Part shown: positions 42,133-51,599 of the stretch, one piece after another
Numbering within the stretch: position 1 is the first letter of the stretch
Layout: each line of letters begins with the position of its first letter
From: Scytolyngbya sp. HA4215-MV1
Lineage (GTDB): Bacteria > Cyanobacteriota > Cyanobacteriia > Leptolyngbyales > Leptolyngbyaceae
Assembly (NCBI GenBank): GCA_019359045.1
Contig: JAHHIA010000010.1
Coordinates: forward strand, 210,484-274,483
Direction of reading: 5' to 3'
Length of the DNA: 64,000 nt
The notes under the pieces: generated by a model
What the model was told of the DNA's origin: nothing
Databases searched by the model: none
Seen by the model: the letters and a program-made list of their open reading frames with translations, nothing else
Made by a program: the position numbers and the translations under genes

Positions 42133-42972
42133 TTAAACTGGTAGAACAGCGTAACTCCCAAAGAGTTTGAGCGTTTCAGTATGAGTTGCTAGGTCTTGTA
42201 ACGCTGACTGCATCGAAGTTTGGTGAGAATCTGCCTCTAGATCGACAAAGAATAAGTAGTCACCCAGAGATCGTTTGGTTGGTCGCGATTCGATGCGACT
42301 TAGATTAATGCCTTGTTCAGCGAAGATTTGCAAGGGTTTCACTAATGCCCCAGGTACGTTTTCTTGAACGCTAAAAGCCAGAGAAGTATGGTTTCCGCCT
42401 GGGGACGGTTCTAAGCTCAGTGCCCAAAAGCGGGTACAATTATCAGGATTATCGTGAATTGGATACTCTAAGACGGGTAAGTCATATAATGTTGCTGCCC
42501 GTTGGTTTGAGATTGCAGCAGCAGCTAAATCAGCAATTGGGTATTTGAGGGCTTCAGTCGTCGAATGGGTAGGGATTAATTGTGCTGCTGGCAAAAACTT
42601 TTCTAGCCAGTTTTGACACTGGGACAGGGCTTGAGGATGGGAATAGACTGAGTGAATTTCTGCCAGGTTTGTGCTTCGTGAAATCAGTGCGTGAGAAATC
42701 GGTAAAACTAGAGCTTTTTGAATCTGTAAATCATCAAATTGCCAGAGGGTATCTAACGTCATCGTGACGCTTCCCTCAATCGAGTTTTCGACAGGTACCA
42801 CAGCAATCTGAACTTGTCGAAGCGCGGCGGCTTTCAGGCTTTGGGCAATGCTGGGATAGGGGCAAAGCTGCGCTTGCTGTCCAGTTGATTGTTGCAACCA
42901 ATTGGCATAAGCTAGCGCCGCAGTTTCGGCGTTGGTTCCGGCTGGACCTAAATAAGAGATGGAAACTGGCAT
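42133..42972 (-). CDS. pheA: Prephenate dehydratase
   Basis: 279 residues: monofunctional enzyme that decarboxylates and dehydrates prephenate to phenylpyruvate in phenylalanine synthesis. Catalytic domain: 'ISYLGPAGTNAETAA', 'VVPVENSIEGSVTMTLD', 'NCTRFWAL' (the essential Thr in TRF). C-terminal ACT regulatory domain (about 190-275) with 'GALVKPLQIFAEQGINLSRIESRPTK' (in part), including the ESRP phenylalanine-binding motif. No chorismate mutase is fused. Start ATG 42970-42972. Divergent from the DUF1997 gene; the 204-nt intervening region has no clear element. Confidence 0.95.
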   Translation of the reverse strand: MPVSISYLGPAGTNAETAALAYANWLQQSTGQQAQLCPYPSIAQSLKAAALRQVQIAVVPVENSIEGSVTMTLDTLWQFDDLQIQKALVLPISHALISRSTNLAEIHSVYSHPQALSQCQNWLEKFLPAAQLIPTHSTTEALKYPIADLAAAAISNQRAATLYDLPVLEYPIHDNPDNCTRFWALSLEPSPGGNHTSLAFSVQENVPGALVKPLQIFAEQGINLSRIESRPTKRSLGDYLFFVDLEADSHQTSMQSALQDLATHTETLKLFGSYAVLPV

Positions 42973-43176
42973 AGAAATTGGGCCTCACCTATCTGAATGA
43001 TTTAAAGCAAAACAAAGTAAATGCTTCTGGGAAAAAAGTGGGAATCGTCTTGGAACACTACGGGAAAGCGATCCCTAAAGCTGTATAGTGTTTTTACCTA
43101 CCAAGACTTCACTCATCTAAATAAATATCTCTTAAAATTGATACATAAGAGTTAACAATTTCTTCTTTTCCTTCAG

Positions 43177-43764
43177 ATGGATATTCGGTTTGTAGCCTCA
43201 CAATCTATTGAACTGGTGGTTCCTGATCAGCCAGTTCCGATTCAACACTATTTGCGTCAGCCTCAGCGCGTGGTGAGCGCACTGACTGCATCCAGTCGGA
43301 TTGAGCAATTGGGGAATGAGCGATTTCGGTTAAAGATGCGATCCTTGAGCTTTATGCACCTTAGCATCCAGCCAACGGTTGACATGCGGGTCTGGGCAGA
43401 TTCGGATGGAACTGTGCATCTCAGGTCGATCGCCTGCGAAATTCGTGGTATCGAGTATATCAATCAACGGTTTGACCTCACCTTACTAGGGCGTCTATAT
43501 CCTTGCAATGTAAATGGACAGACTTATTTAAAAGGCAAAGCGGATCTCGAAGTGCAAGTCGAATTGCCACCCCCTTTTCTGCTGACTCCAAAACCGTTGA
43601 TGGAAGCTGCTGGGAACGGCTTACTGAAGAGTGTTTTGCTGTCAATTAAGCAACGTCTGATGCATCAGTTGTTGTTGGACTATCGTCACTGGGCTGGCTC
43701 TAAACCTGCAACAAATTTGGCTACCCTGGCTTCAGAATTATCAGTTGATTCTCCTACAGCATAG
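43177..43764 (+). CDS. DUF1997-family protein
   Basis: 195 residues. DUF1997 proteins occur in oxygenic phototrophs only and have no established function. Visible blocks: 'IQHYLRQPQRVVSALTASSRIEQL', shown in part, 'FRLKMRSLSFMHLSIQPTVDMRVW' (in part), 'SIACEIRGIEYINQRFDL', 'GKADLEVQVELPPPFLLTP' and 'LKSVLLSIKQRLMHQLLLDYRHW' (in part). The pattern suggests a START/SRPBCC-like lipid-binding beta fold (inference). Cytosolic; no signal peptide. 98 nt upstream of gcvT in the same direction. Confidence 0.8.
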   Translation: MDIRFVASQSIELVVPDQPVPIQHYLRQPQRVVSALTASSRIEQLGNERFRLKMRSLSFMHLSIQPTVDMRVWADSDGTVHLRSIACEIRGIEYINQRFDLTLLGRLYPCNVNGQTYLKGKADLEVQVELPPPFLLTPKPLMEAAGNGLLKSVLLSIKQRLMHQLLLDYRHWAGSKPATNLATLASELSVDSPTA

Positions 43765-43862
43765 ACAAGGATTCTGGGTGGGACTTGCGTGGATTGAGCC
43801 GATGCTTTGGAGGCTGATCTTGTAGGATGTAAGATGACGTTTGGCAATGGGATTGCGTTTCT

Positions 43863-45026
43863 GTGGCTCAATCATCCCCCAACCTTGATGGTGAAAGTAC
43901 CAAGGAAGTTCAAACACTTTCTCGGACTCCTCTGTTTGAGTTGTCAGTGGCGCTCGGTGCCCGAATGACTGCTTTTGCAGGATGGGAAATGCCGGTTCAG
44001 TATGCTGGAGTTTTGCGTGAACATTCTGCTGTGCGTACTGCTGCTGGGATGTTTGATATTTCTCACATGGGGAAGTTTTTGCTCCAGGGTAAAAACTTGC
44101 TCGCCCATCTTCAGAGGTTGGTTCCTTCAGACCTGAGTCGCTTGAAGCCAGGAGAAGCTCAATACACCGTATTTTTGACCCCAGAAGCAGGGATTATTGA
44201 TGACCTGATTTTCTACTACCAGGGAATCAATACTGTGGGTGAACAGTATGGGGTAATGATTGTTAATGCTGCAACGATGCTCAAAGATAAAGCTTGGCTG
44301 CTTCAAAATCTAGATGTCAGTCAAGTGCATTTGCAAGATTGTTCGACTGAAAAAGGGCTGATTGCTGTGCAGGGACCGGAAGCTGTTGCCCATTTGCAAG
44401 CGCTGGTTGATCTGGATTTGTCGAGTGTCAAAGCTTTTGGGCACTTGCAGGGAAGGCTTCTGGGACGGACTGCGTTTCTGGCTCGAACCGGATATACGGG
44501 GGAGGATGGGTTTGAGGTCATGGTGGACCCAGATGTAGGACAGGAGTTGTGGCGATCTCTCCTGAATCGAGGTGTGGTGCCTTGTGGTCTGGGGGCTCGC
44601 GATACACTGCGACTAGAAGCGGCGATGGCATTGTATGGGCAAGATATTGACGAAACAACGACTCCGCTAGAAGCCGGTTTGGGCTGGTTAGTGCATTTAG
44701 ATGAGGTAGGTGATTTTGTCGGACGATCGGTATTAGAACAACAGAAACTGGCTGGGGTTGCCCGGAAGCTCGTCGGATTGCAGATGCAAGGGCGCAACAT
44801 TGCTCGTCATGGCTATTCTCTGTTTGTTGAAAATCAACGGGTGGGTGAGGTGACGAGTGGTACCCAATCGCCAACCTTAGGACAGCCGATCGCCCTGGCT
44901 TATGTGTCTACGCAACTGGCAAAAATTGGGCAAGCCATTGATGTGGAAATTCGAGGGAAGCGATATCCAGCAGTGGTGGTCAAGCGCCCGTTTTATCGAT
45001 CGAATAGCCGTAAGGCAACTCTCTGA
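43863..45026 (+). CDS. gcvT: Aminomethyltransferase (glycine cleavage T protein)
   Basis: 387 residues starting at GTG 43863. T protein releases ammonia from the aminomethylated H protein and passes the methylene group to tetrahydrofolate, part of photorespiratory glycine breakdown in cyanobacteria. 'TPLFELSVALGARMTAFAGWEMPVQY' (in part), 'GMFDISHMGKF' with catalytic-site Asp, 'YTGEDGFEV' and 'GLGARDTLRLEAAMALYGQDID' (in part) are diagnostic. The first 18 residues are an extra, poorly conserved N-terminus, and 'LFELSVA' could be near the ancestral start. No gcvH or gcvP nearby. Confidence 0.95.
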   Translation: MAQSSPNLDGESTKEVQTLSRTPLFELSVALGARMTAFAGWEMPVQYAGVLREHSAVRTAAGMFDISHMGKFLLQGKNLLAHLQRLVPSDLSRLKPGEAQYTVFLTPEAGIIDDLIFYYQGINTVGEQYGVMIVNAATMLKDKAWLLQNLDVSQVHLQDCSTEKGLIAVQGPEAVAHLQALVDLDLSSVKAFGHLQGRLLGRTAFLARTGYTGEDGFEVMVDPDVGQELWRSLLNRGVVPCGLGARDTLRLEAAMALYGQDIDETTTPLEAGLGWLVHLDEVGDFVGRSVLEQQKLAGVARKLVGLQMQGRNIARHGYSLFVENQRVGEVTSGTQSPTLGQPIALAYVSTQLAKIGQAIDVEIRGKRYPAVVVKRPFYRSNSRKATL

Positions 45027-45555
45027 GTACTGCCAGCGCTCTGTCTGACTTGTATTCTGCCAAAAGTCTTTGGAGCGTGGCGACCTTCTTCAAATGCTTT
45101 TTAAGCAGAGCTTATGTTCAATTGATATTGTGGAAAACTGTAGGCTCCCGCTCAAAGACCCGATTGCCAAGTTTTTCGAACATTCACAGTTATGGATTGA
45201 AGCACGATTCTCAGATCATGAGAGCGTGTATCTTGCGATTGTTGAAATGGGCAAGCTAGAGTTTGAACCACTGATCGTTTCTATTCAAAAGCTTTGTGGA
45301 TAGGATTGATAGTCATGCTTCTGATGTGTCTCCGGTGCTAGGCAGGGGATGAGATCGTAAGAAGGGCTTGTAAGCCAGAGCAACTGAATATTTGAGGATT
45401 GTAGAGGGACATGTCAACTGATTCTGCCAGAACGTTGTGCTGCCCAAAAAATCGCCATGAGTCAATCGATGCTCTCTCGTGATCTTGGTTGCCGGAAATG
45501 TTCGCTAACCATCCTAACCAACTCTCTTAGCCTGTTCCTTTGTAAAAATAACTAA
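45027..45555 (+). other. Intergenic region with a doubtful 76-residue reading frame
   Basis: 529 nt. A TTG-initiated frame at 45070-45303 ('DPIAKFFEHSQLWIEARF', 'YLAIVEMGKLEFEPLI') has an even amino-acid composition and may be a small gene or a remnant, but lacks a ribosome-binding site and a recognised family. The rest holds the promoter of the downstream kinase gene; I see no other element. Confidence 0.25.
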
Positions 45556-46704
45556 ATGAATATGAAGCCTTCTATTCTAGTCATTGATGATGAACCCGAC
45601 AATTTTGATGTCATTGAAGTTCTTTTAGCCCAAGAAGATTATCATCTCCACTACGAGCATAGTGGATCACGTGCGCTGACTCGTCTGGAGCAGGTTCAAC
45701 CAGATGTGATTTTATTAGATGTGATGATGCCTGATTTGAATGGTATGCAGGTCTGCCAACAAATTAAGGCAACGCCACAATGGCAAGCCGTCCCGATCGT
45801 GATGGTCACGGCTTTGACTTCCAAGGAGGACTTGGCGAAGTGTATTGCTTTGGGTGCTGATGATTTTATCAGTAAGCCTGTGAATGGGTTGGAGTTAAGA
45901 GCTAGAGTGCGATCGATGCTGCGAATCAAACAGCAATATGACAGCATTCAAACTCTCTCTCAATGTCAGGAAAATACCATCCAATTGCTAAAAACGACAC
46001 TCAAAGAATTGCGTGGTAATGTGGCGCGTGCCTTGCCGCATGAATTAAATACACCATTAAATGGCATTTTTGGCACCATTAGTTTGCTCATTGAAGGTTA
46101 TTCAGACATGAGCCAAGATGAAGTTCAAGCCCTTTTGCAACTAGCACGGCAATCTGCATTACGGATAGAGCAACTGTCACAAAGGTTTTTGGCTTATGTT
46201 CAATTAGAGTTAAGTGCTGTGGAAAAAGCGAGCGTTAAAATGCTCAGTGCAACGGTAAATAGTATCCCCGTACAGCCTTTGATCGAACAGATTGCTTATA
46301 AACAAGCTAAGGGAGCCGATCGCCTGAGCGATCTTGTTTGTGACTTGGAGCCAGCCAATGTTGTGATCAGACCTGAAGATCTGGAATGTATCCTTATCGA
46401 AGTTTTGGATAATGCCTTCAAATTCTCTAAAATGGGCACTCCCGTAACTGTAATGGGTAAATCCTTAAGTGGAACGCTCTGTTTGTCCATCTCCAATCAA
46501 GGGCGCGGAATGACCACCGAACAAGTTGATATGATGGGGGCATTTGTACAGTTCGATCGTCGAATTCATGAACAACAAGGAGTGGGATTAGGGTTGGAGA
46601 TCGCCAGTAAGATCACAAAAATGTACGGTGGATTTTTTTCAATCCAGAATGATATTAAAGACAAATTGACCATCTTCATCACCTTTCCTGCCAGGGTTGA
46701 ATAA
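45556..46704 (+). CDS. Hybrid response regulator / histidine kinase
   Basis: 382 residues. An N-terminal receiver domain (about 5-122): acidic pocket Asp11-Asp12, phospho-acceptor Asp55 in 'ILLDVMMPD', Thr/Ser in 'MVTAL' and Lys107 in 'ISKPVNG'. Then a short coiled linker, a HisKA-type dimerisation helix with His162 in 'LPHELNTPLNG', and an HATPase_c domain ('VLDNAFKFSK' N-box, 'NQGRGM', 'GVGLGLEIASKI'). The order receiver-then-kinase means phosphorylation of the receiver could gate the kinase. No transmembrane segment, so cytosolic. No partner response regulator is adjacent; orphan two-component protein. Confidence 0.92.
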   Translation: MNMKPSILVIDDEPDNFDVIEVLLAQEDYHLHYEHSGSRALTRLEQVQPDVILLDVMMPDLNGMQVCQQIKATPQWQAVPIVMVTALTSKEDLAKCIALGADDFISKPVNGLELRARVRSMLRIKQQYDSIQTLSQCQENTIQLLKTTLKELRGNVARALPHELNTPLNGIFGTISLLIEGYSDMSQDEVQALLQLARQSALRIEQLSQRFLAYVQLELSAVEKASVKMLSATVNSIPVQPLIEQIAYKQAKGADRLSDLVCDLEPANVVIRPEDLECILIEVLDNAFKFSKMGTPVTVMGKSLSGTLCLSISNQGRGMTTEQVDMMGAFVQFDRRIHEQQGVGLGLEIASKITKMYGGFFSIQNDIKDKLTIFITFPARVE

Positions 46705-46870
46705 TCGATCGATTTTCTGGCAGATGGAGTAGAAACAGATGTTCATCGATTCGGATGGGGGCTTATTCTGCTTAGGAAAATCGTTGATAATTGCAGGACT
46801 CCAATTGCATCATCTTCACCCCGATCGTGAAGAGAGCTTTGGACTCAATGCTGGTGTGCAACATCTGGCT

Positions 46871-47902
46871 TTAGGGACACTCTCCCGTTGTGCACTGTCG
46901 TTGACAAAGCAATAGCCCAAACCACCCCTGCGGATCAGTCCAAATCTGTAATGGTGCCAAAGCATGATCTGACAAAACGGTGACTAGTGTGGGTAAATGG
47001 AACTTACGAGAAAGCTCTGTTTGAATCGTTTCTCCTGCCTGGAGTGTGACCTGAAAATTCAATGCTTGCAAATTGACTGTTTGAGTTTGCAAACTTTTTA
47101 AGTGCATTTCGATCTGGTGCTCGATCGAATTGTAGAAAGCAAAATGAGCAAACTGATCCAGATCAAAATTGCTTTGAAAACGCTGATTAAGATGGCGTAA
47201 TAAATTTAAATTAAACTCAGCCGTCACTCCCTGTGCATCGTTGTAAGCGGCTTCAATGATTTCAACCGGTTTTTGCAAATCTACACCCAGCAAAAAGAAC
47301 TCACCTGGTTGGAGCGCTTGTTGAATTAGCGTTAAAAATTGGTTACATTCCGCTTCATTTAAGTTGCCCAAAGTGCTGCCCAGAAAAATCAGCATTCGGT
47401 TTTCAAGCTCAGCTGCAGGCAGTTGTGCCAGCGCTTGTTCATAGGTACCTGCCAGACCACAGAGCCTGAGGGTGGGATATTGATGCAGCAATGTGATGGC
47501 TGTGCTGTAGAGAATTCCGGCACTGACGTCGATTGGGCAATAGTGTAGTTGATGATTTAACTGACTGTAGGCTTCCAAGAGTAAGCGTGTTTTGCGTGAG
47601 CTGCCACTCCCCAGTTCCACCAATTCACAAGAACCAGTGGATTTTGCAATTTCCAGTGCGTAGGTTTCTAAAATTGTTTGTTCGGTTCGAGTGGGATAGT
47701 ACTCTGGCAGGTCGCAAATTTGTTCAAACAATTCAGAACCACGATCGTCATAAAAATAGCGACAGGGTAGTGTTTTCTGGCGTTGTTTGAGACCATAGAT
47801 CACCTCTTGTCCTTCATCAATGGATTCAGCCGACGAACTGAACGTAATCCATCGCAGACGCGCAGTTTCGATCAGTTCATTTCGGGTCTGTATCATTTCC
47901 AT
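46871..47902 (-). CDS. egtD: L-histidine N-alpha-methyltransferase
   Basis: 343 residues. EgtD trimethylates histidine to hercynine with three SAM molecules, the first step of ergothioneine synthesis. 'CRYFYDDRGSELFEQICDLPEYYPTRTE' (in part) is the family signature; 'VELGSGSSRKTRLLL' is the SAM loop, 'IFLGSTLGNL' and 'LLGVDLQKP' follow, and 'TELSRKF' keeps the Glu and Ser that bind the histidine amino group in the mycobacterial enzyme. EgtB is not encoded within this window's neighbouring genes; in cyanobacteria it is often adjacent. The gene carries no terminator I can identify. Confidence 0.92.
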   Translation of the reverse strand: MEMIQTRNELIETARLRWITFSSSAESIDEGQEVIYGLKQRQKTLPCRYFYDDRGSELFEQICDLPEYYPTRTEQTILETYALEIAKSTGSCELVELGSGSSRKTRLLLEAYSQLNHQLHYCPIDVSAGILYSTAITLLHQYPTLRLCGLAGTYEQALAQLPAAELENRMLIFLGSTLGNLNEAECNQFLTLIQQALQPGEFFLLGVDLQKPVEIIEAAYNDAQGVTAEFNLNLLRHLNQRFQSNFDLDQFAHFAFYNSIEHQIEMHLKSLQTQTVNLQALNFQVTLQAGETIQTELSRKFHLPTLVTVLSDHALAPLQIWTDPQGWFGLLLCQRQCTTGECP

Positions 47903-48506
47903 CGGTTGTCTCCCAAGTCAATAAAATGGATTTTTACTCTAAACCTTTTGCAGAGATTGGAGCCGTCAGGTTTGCAGAAGCCAGGTAAACAGGAGGTGTG
48001 CGACCCCAAGGGGAAATTAGTGAGTTCACTATCTGGAGTATTTAACGCATACCCTAAGTTAAGTTGAGAGGTTGATTAAAAACAGATGAAAAATAGCCTC
48101 TTAAGTGTTGCTATTCACTTAGAGAAAACTTAGCATCGCGATCGTTCAGAGCTGTCTGACGGTTTATTCACTGAAAAATCAGAATTATCCGATAAGCTCG
48201 AAAAAGAAGAAATTTGAGCTAGAGAAGCTTAAAAATGCTTCAAACTCAGACTAGCGCGATCGCTACCCTCTTGACACAGACCCAAAGCACTCATTATTGA
48301 TATAAACAATTATTCTCAAATACAAATATAGCCAAGACCGGGCAGTCTGGTATGCAGACGATGCGATTCAAAAGAGCAGCACGCTTGCTTACAGCAAATC
48401 ATCCTAGGGATAGAAGCTAGTCGCAACTCCCGATAGAGGTAGACGCTCAGCCAGTTTGACGATAATTGTCTGCAAATATCCATGGCAAACATTTTGAGGT
48501 CTGTAT
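47903..48506. other. Intergenic region upstream of egtD
   Basis: 604 nt between divergent genes. Rich in short AT tracts around 48050-48330. I see no coding frame, repeat, terminator or RNA fold that I can support. Confidence 0.35.
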
Positions 48507-48728
48507 ATGTTTGGCTTAGTAGAAGCGTCTGTTAAACCCCTCATGCTCAATCAAAAGATCTTGGAAGTTGGGTACGAACTTTATCTCAAAGCGCCTCAAA
48601 CAAGTTATCCGGTGATCAATTTGAAAGACTTATCCTATAAAACCGGAAAAAGTTTATTAGAATGTCGCAATGCAATCATTGAAGCGAATAAGCTGGGACG
48701 TTTTCCCAATTGTGCTTTAGAAACTTAG
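48507..48728 (+). CDS. Small hypothetical protein
   Basis: 73 residues, or 61 from the second Met (48543). 'MLNQKILEVGYELYLKAPQTSYPVINLKDLSYKTGKSLLECRNAI' (in part) has the regular helical pattern of a small DNA- or protein-binding domain, perhaps a helix-turn-helix ('INLKDLSYKTGKSLLECRNA'), but I cannot name a family. Weak purine-rich stretch upstream. It stands alone between egtD and a MerR gene. Confidence 0.45.
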   Translation: MFGLVEASVKPLMLNQKILEVGYELYLKAPQTSYPVINLKDLSYKTGKSLLECRNAIIEANKLGRFPNCALET

Positions 48729-48912
48729 TGGAGGATTGAGTTATTGGCTATCCATACTAGCTAAATTAGCTAGGACACAGATTCGTCTTGTAGAAGAAAC
48801 CATGAAAGCCCGATGGTTACTTATCTAAAAACATCGGTTACTCAGTTCTAGCGAGATGATTGAAGTCTGGCTAAGGGCTTAGCGTAAGCATCGGTCTAGG
48901 TTAAATAAGAAA

Positions 48913-49335
48913 TTATGCTTTAATTGTGTGCTGAATAATGGGACAAATGAGCTGGGGAGAGGTCTTAGAAACCGTTGTACTTCCAGAAAGCAGCCCAATT
49001 AATTCTTGTTTGAGTATTTGCAGCTGTTGTAGTTGTTGATCAATTTCAGCAATTTTGTTATTGAGTTTGACTTTGACATGATCGCAAGGCAAATTTCCCC
49101 GGTCGTAAATATCTAGAAATTCCTTAATTTCCGACAGGCTTAACCCCAAACTCTGAGCACGTTTGATGAAACTCAGGCGCGAAATGGTGTCAGGTGGAAA
49201 CAAGCGAAAGCCGCCTTCGGTGCGTCTGGTGGACTGCAAAAGTCCCAATTCTTCGTAATACCGAATGGTTTTAACGGGAATATGGCTTTCTTTGGCGATC
49301 GCGCCGATTAGCCTCGGTGTTTCTTGAACCAACAT
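48913..49335 (-). CDS. MerR-family metal-responsive regulator
   Basis: 140 residues. N-terminal winged helix-turn-helix 'LIGAIAKESHIPVKTIRYYEELGLL' (in part), then the dimerisation coiled coil (about 85-115). Cys84 in 'NLPCDHVK', at the start of the dimer helix, and Cys131/His136 in the tail ('LICPIIQH') sit where ZntR/CadR-type sensors bind metal, so a divalent metal ligand is likely. MerR proteins twist promoters with long spacers to activate efflux or detoxification genes; no such gene lies next to it, and its target is unknown. Confidence 0.85.
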   Translation of the reverse strand: MLVQETPRLIGAIAKESHIPVKTIRYYEELGLLQSTRRTEGGFRLFPPDTISRLSFIKRAQSLGLSLSEIKEFLDIYDRGNLPCDHVKVKLNNKIAEIDQQLQQLQILKQELIGLLSGSTTVSKTSPQLICPIIQHTIKA

Positions 49336-49438
49336 GATTCTCTCTCGAATTCACCAGTATCTGTTTATTCTAAACGCTCTAGTTAACTAGAGAAGCTAGC
49401 GAACGATTGGGCATGGCTGAGAAGCCGGATAAATTGAA

Positions 49439-50395
49439 TTAGGGCTGGTTGGGTGGCATGGAGTACCAAAAATAATCCGCGATCGTTGCTTTCTCTGTAG
49501 TTTTCACTTCATCACTGGGATTGAGTAAGACAATCTTTTGTTGGAAAGTTGGATGCGGTTTTGGCGAACGACTGGTTAACCGCCGAGTGACGCGATCAGG
49601 AATTCCATATCCATACATCACATGCCCCTGACCCACTAGCACAACTATCTGAGTTTGAGAGGTGGTTTGCCAAAACTGAGCAATGCGTTCTGCCATGGTT
49701 TCATCCCAAAGCACTTGTGCCAAAAAAAAGCGTTCAAAATTTTGGCTATTTCCCATCTCACCATGAATATCGTCGTAGATGGTTCGCATCAACTGACGAT
49801 AAGCAGAATTGTCAGTGCGGATTTCGGAAATTGGCGGAATAAACTGTTTGTCTGCCAGCGTCAGGCTTGCCCAGCCCTGGCGGGCGACCTTGCGGGTGAC
49901 TTCGGTCGGTGTGTTGAGGGCAACGAGGGGGATCTGGTAAGTTTTGGCATAGCGCAAAATGGGAGCATAGTTTTCCCAGGGAAAGCCCCAGCGTTTTTCG
50001 TACTGGCTTTGTTGTTGCAATTCTGTTTCAGTCAATTTGCCCGCCAGGTAGCGATCGAGCACGGCTTGATAGGGACGTTGAAACATCTCCAGCGCGATCG
50101 CCAGTTGGGGATGGCGTTGATGCAGCGCTTGAATAATTGCGAGTTGTGCCTGATGGTCAGCAAGGCTGTCGTGGGTTTCGCCCAGGTAGACCACGTTGGC
50201 TTGAGCCAATTGTTGCAAAACGATATCGGGGCGATCGTACCGCTGCACTTGCAGGTTAAAGCTGCTTGCTTCTAGCCTACTACCCTCTGCCAACCAAAGT
50301 TGAGCTTGTGCCGATGGAGCGCACAACAAACACAGCCCCAACGACCAGGCACAGAGTTTAGAAATTTGAGCCACGATCGCAACTCGGTTCACCAT
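49439..50395 (-). CDS. ChaN-family lipoprotein/haem-iron protein
   Basis: 318 residues. A signal sequence ends in 'LLCAPSAQAQ' (cleavage near residue 32); there is no lipobox Cys at the usual place. The core matches ChaN (DUF399): 'VVYLGETHDSLADHQAQLAII' (in part), 'IALEMFQRPYQAVLDRYLAG', shown in part, 'EKRWGFPWENYAPILRYAK' and 'GQGHVMYGYGIPDRV'. ChaN binds haem pairs in Campylobacter; the Glu-Thr-His motif and fold are shared with erythromycin-esterase-like proteins. Export to the periplasm is likely. Divergent from the DUF1823 gene with only 52 nt between starts. Confidence 0.85.
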   Translation of the reverse strand: MVNRVAIVAQISKLCAWSLGLCLLCAPSAQAQLWLAEGSRLEASSFNLQVQRYDRPDIVLQQLAQANVVYLGETHDSLADHQAQLAIIQALHQRHPQLAIALEMFQRPYQAVLDRYLAGKLTETELQQQSQYEKRWGFPWENYAPILRYAKTYQIPLVALNTPTEVTRKVARQGWASLTLADKQFIPPISEIRTDNSAYRQLMRTIYDDIHGEMGNSQNFERFFLAQVLWDETMAERIAQFWQTTSQTQIVVLVGQGHVMYGYGIPDRVTRRLTSRSPKPHPTFQQKIVLLNPSDEVKTTEKATIADYFWYSMPPNQP

Positions 50396-50447
50396 ATTGC
50401 CCTTATCCTTCTACAATCTAAAATCTGTCATCTCAAATCTTTCTCCC

Positions 50448-50822
50448 ATGGCTAGCCTGCCTGCACTCACTACCGAAACCATTTGGGACATTCTCAACGA
50501 TCAATTAGATGATGCCACAACCAACCAACTCGTCTGGGTTTCTCTAGGGTATCGCCAAGATCCTACTACGGGACAATGGGATAATGCTGCTGTGCCGGAA
50601 GATTGGCGTGAAGCTTACCCCGAACCGCCCGATTTCATTGCCAACCGTCCTCCTACGGTCAAACTGACCCGATCGATTCCAGCAGAATTTAAGCAACTCC
50701 TGAAAGAAGCTTTAGGCTTTCAAGGCTATAGAGTGGGTGAACTGGTGCCCCGCTTAACCCGACGGGCAACGATGGCGAACTGGTTGTTAAGCTATATGAA
50801 ACAAACCGGAATTGACTTGTAG
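50448..50822 (+). CDS. DUF1823-family protein
   Basis: 124 residues from ATG 50448; the frame is open further upstream but the family starts near 'LPALTTETIWDILNDQLDD'. Conserved blocks: 'NQLVWVSLGYRQDPTTGQWD', 'AVPEDWREAYPEPPDFIANRPPTVKLTRSI' (in part) and 'RATMANWLLSYM'. A small cyanobacterial and plant-plastid family of unknown function. Cytosolic. Followed 45 nt later by a Uma2 gene in the same direction, perhaps one transcript with bioF. Confidence 0.8.
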   Translation: MASLPALTTETIWDILNDQLDDATTNQLVWVSLGYRQDPTTGQWDNAAVPEDWREAYPEPPDFIANRPPTVKLTRSIPAEFKQLLKEALGFQGYRVGELVPRLTRRATMANWLLSYMKQTGIDL

Positions 50823-50867
50823 ATTGGCTTGTAGACTGAATACAAGCCCTGTTCTACTGGGAATGTG

Positions 50868-51599
50868 ATGCTGAGTAGTCAACCTGATATCCCCGCTTTT
50901 CCACCCAGCGAGATGCTGAGCAACGAGCCGCCCTCGCAAACGTACCGCCATCTCCAACAATTAATTTTGCTGTTGACTAGCCTCGAATGGCTGTGGCGCG
51001 ATCGCACCGACTTTTTTGCTGGTGGCAATCTCTCCATTTACTACAGCACCCGCGAACACAAGTCTGGAGACTTTCGGGGACTCGATTTTTTTGTAGTACT
51101 CGACACAGAGCGCAAAGAGCGCAAAAGTTGGGTGGTTTGGGAAGAGGACGGCAAATATCCCAACTTCATCCTGGAGGTACTGTCTGACAGTACCGCTCAA
51201 ATCGATCAGGGATTGAAAAAACAAATTTATCAGGATATTTTCCGTACGCCTGACTATTTTCGGTTTCATCCCTACACTCTAGAACTAAAAGGCTTTAAGC
51301 GAACCTATCGTCAATATGAAGAAATTCAGCCCAACGAGCATGGGTGGTTGTGGAGTGAAGAATTACAACTGTTTTTGGGTATGCTGAACAAGCAACTTCG
51401 CTTTTTCACCCCAGATGGCAATTTGGTGCTGACCCCACCAGAAGCCGCAACTCAACAAATTCAGCAGATTGAAACCGAATGGCAACGTGCAGGAGCTGCG
51501 GAAGCCCAGGTGATCGCAGAACGCCAACGGGTGGAGCAACTGTTGCAGCAACTCCGGTTAGCTGGCATCGATCCCGATCGTCCCATTGAACCAGTCTGA
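50868..51599 (+). CDS. Uma2-family PD-(D/E)XK nuclease-like protein
   Basis: 243 residues from ATG 50868 (GTG 50865 is adjacent). Core: '[15 protein letters not shown]' (first Asp), '[13 protein letters not shown]' with the catalytic Glu, then '[23 protein letters not shown]' (in part). The C-terminal 50 residues are a Gln/Glu-rich coiled coil ('[20 protein letters not shown]') common in one branch of the family. The stop codon overlaps the bioF start (TGATG), so the two are translationally coupled, although no functional link is known. Confidence 0.82.
   Translation: MLSSQPDIPAFPPSEMLSNEPPSQTYRHLQQLILLLTSLEWLWRDRTDFFAGGNLSIYYSTREHKSGDFRGLDFFVVLDTERKERKSWVVWEEDGKYPNFILEVLSDSTAQIDQGLKKQIYQDIFRTPDYFRFHPYTLELKGFKRTYRQYEEIQPNEHGWLWSEELQLFLGMLNKQLRFFTPDGNLVLTPPEAATQQIQQIETEWQRAGAAEAQVIAERQRVEQLLQQLRLAGIDPDRPIEPV

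Noticed and set aside
49655..50275. 206-codon plus-strand frame opposite chaN
   Set aside because: No start signal and no family; the minus-strand ChaN motifs are unmistakable.
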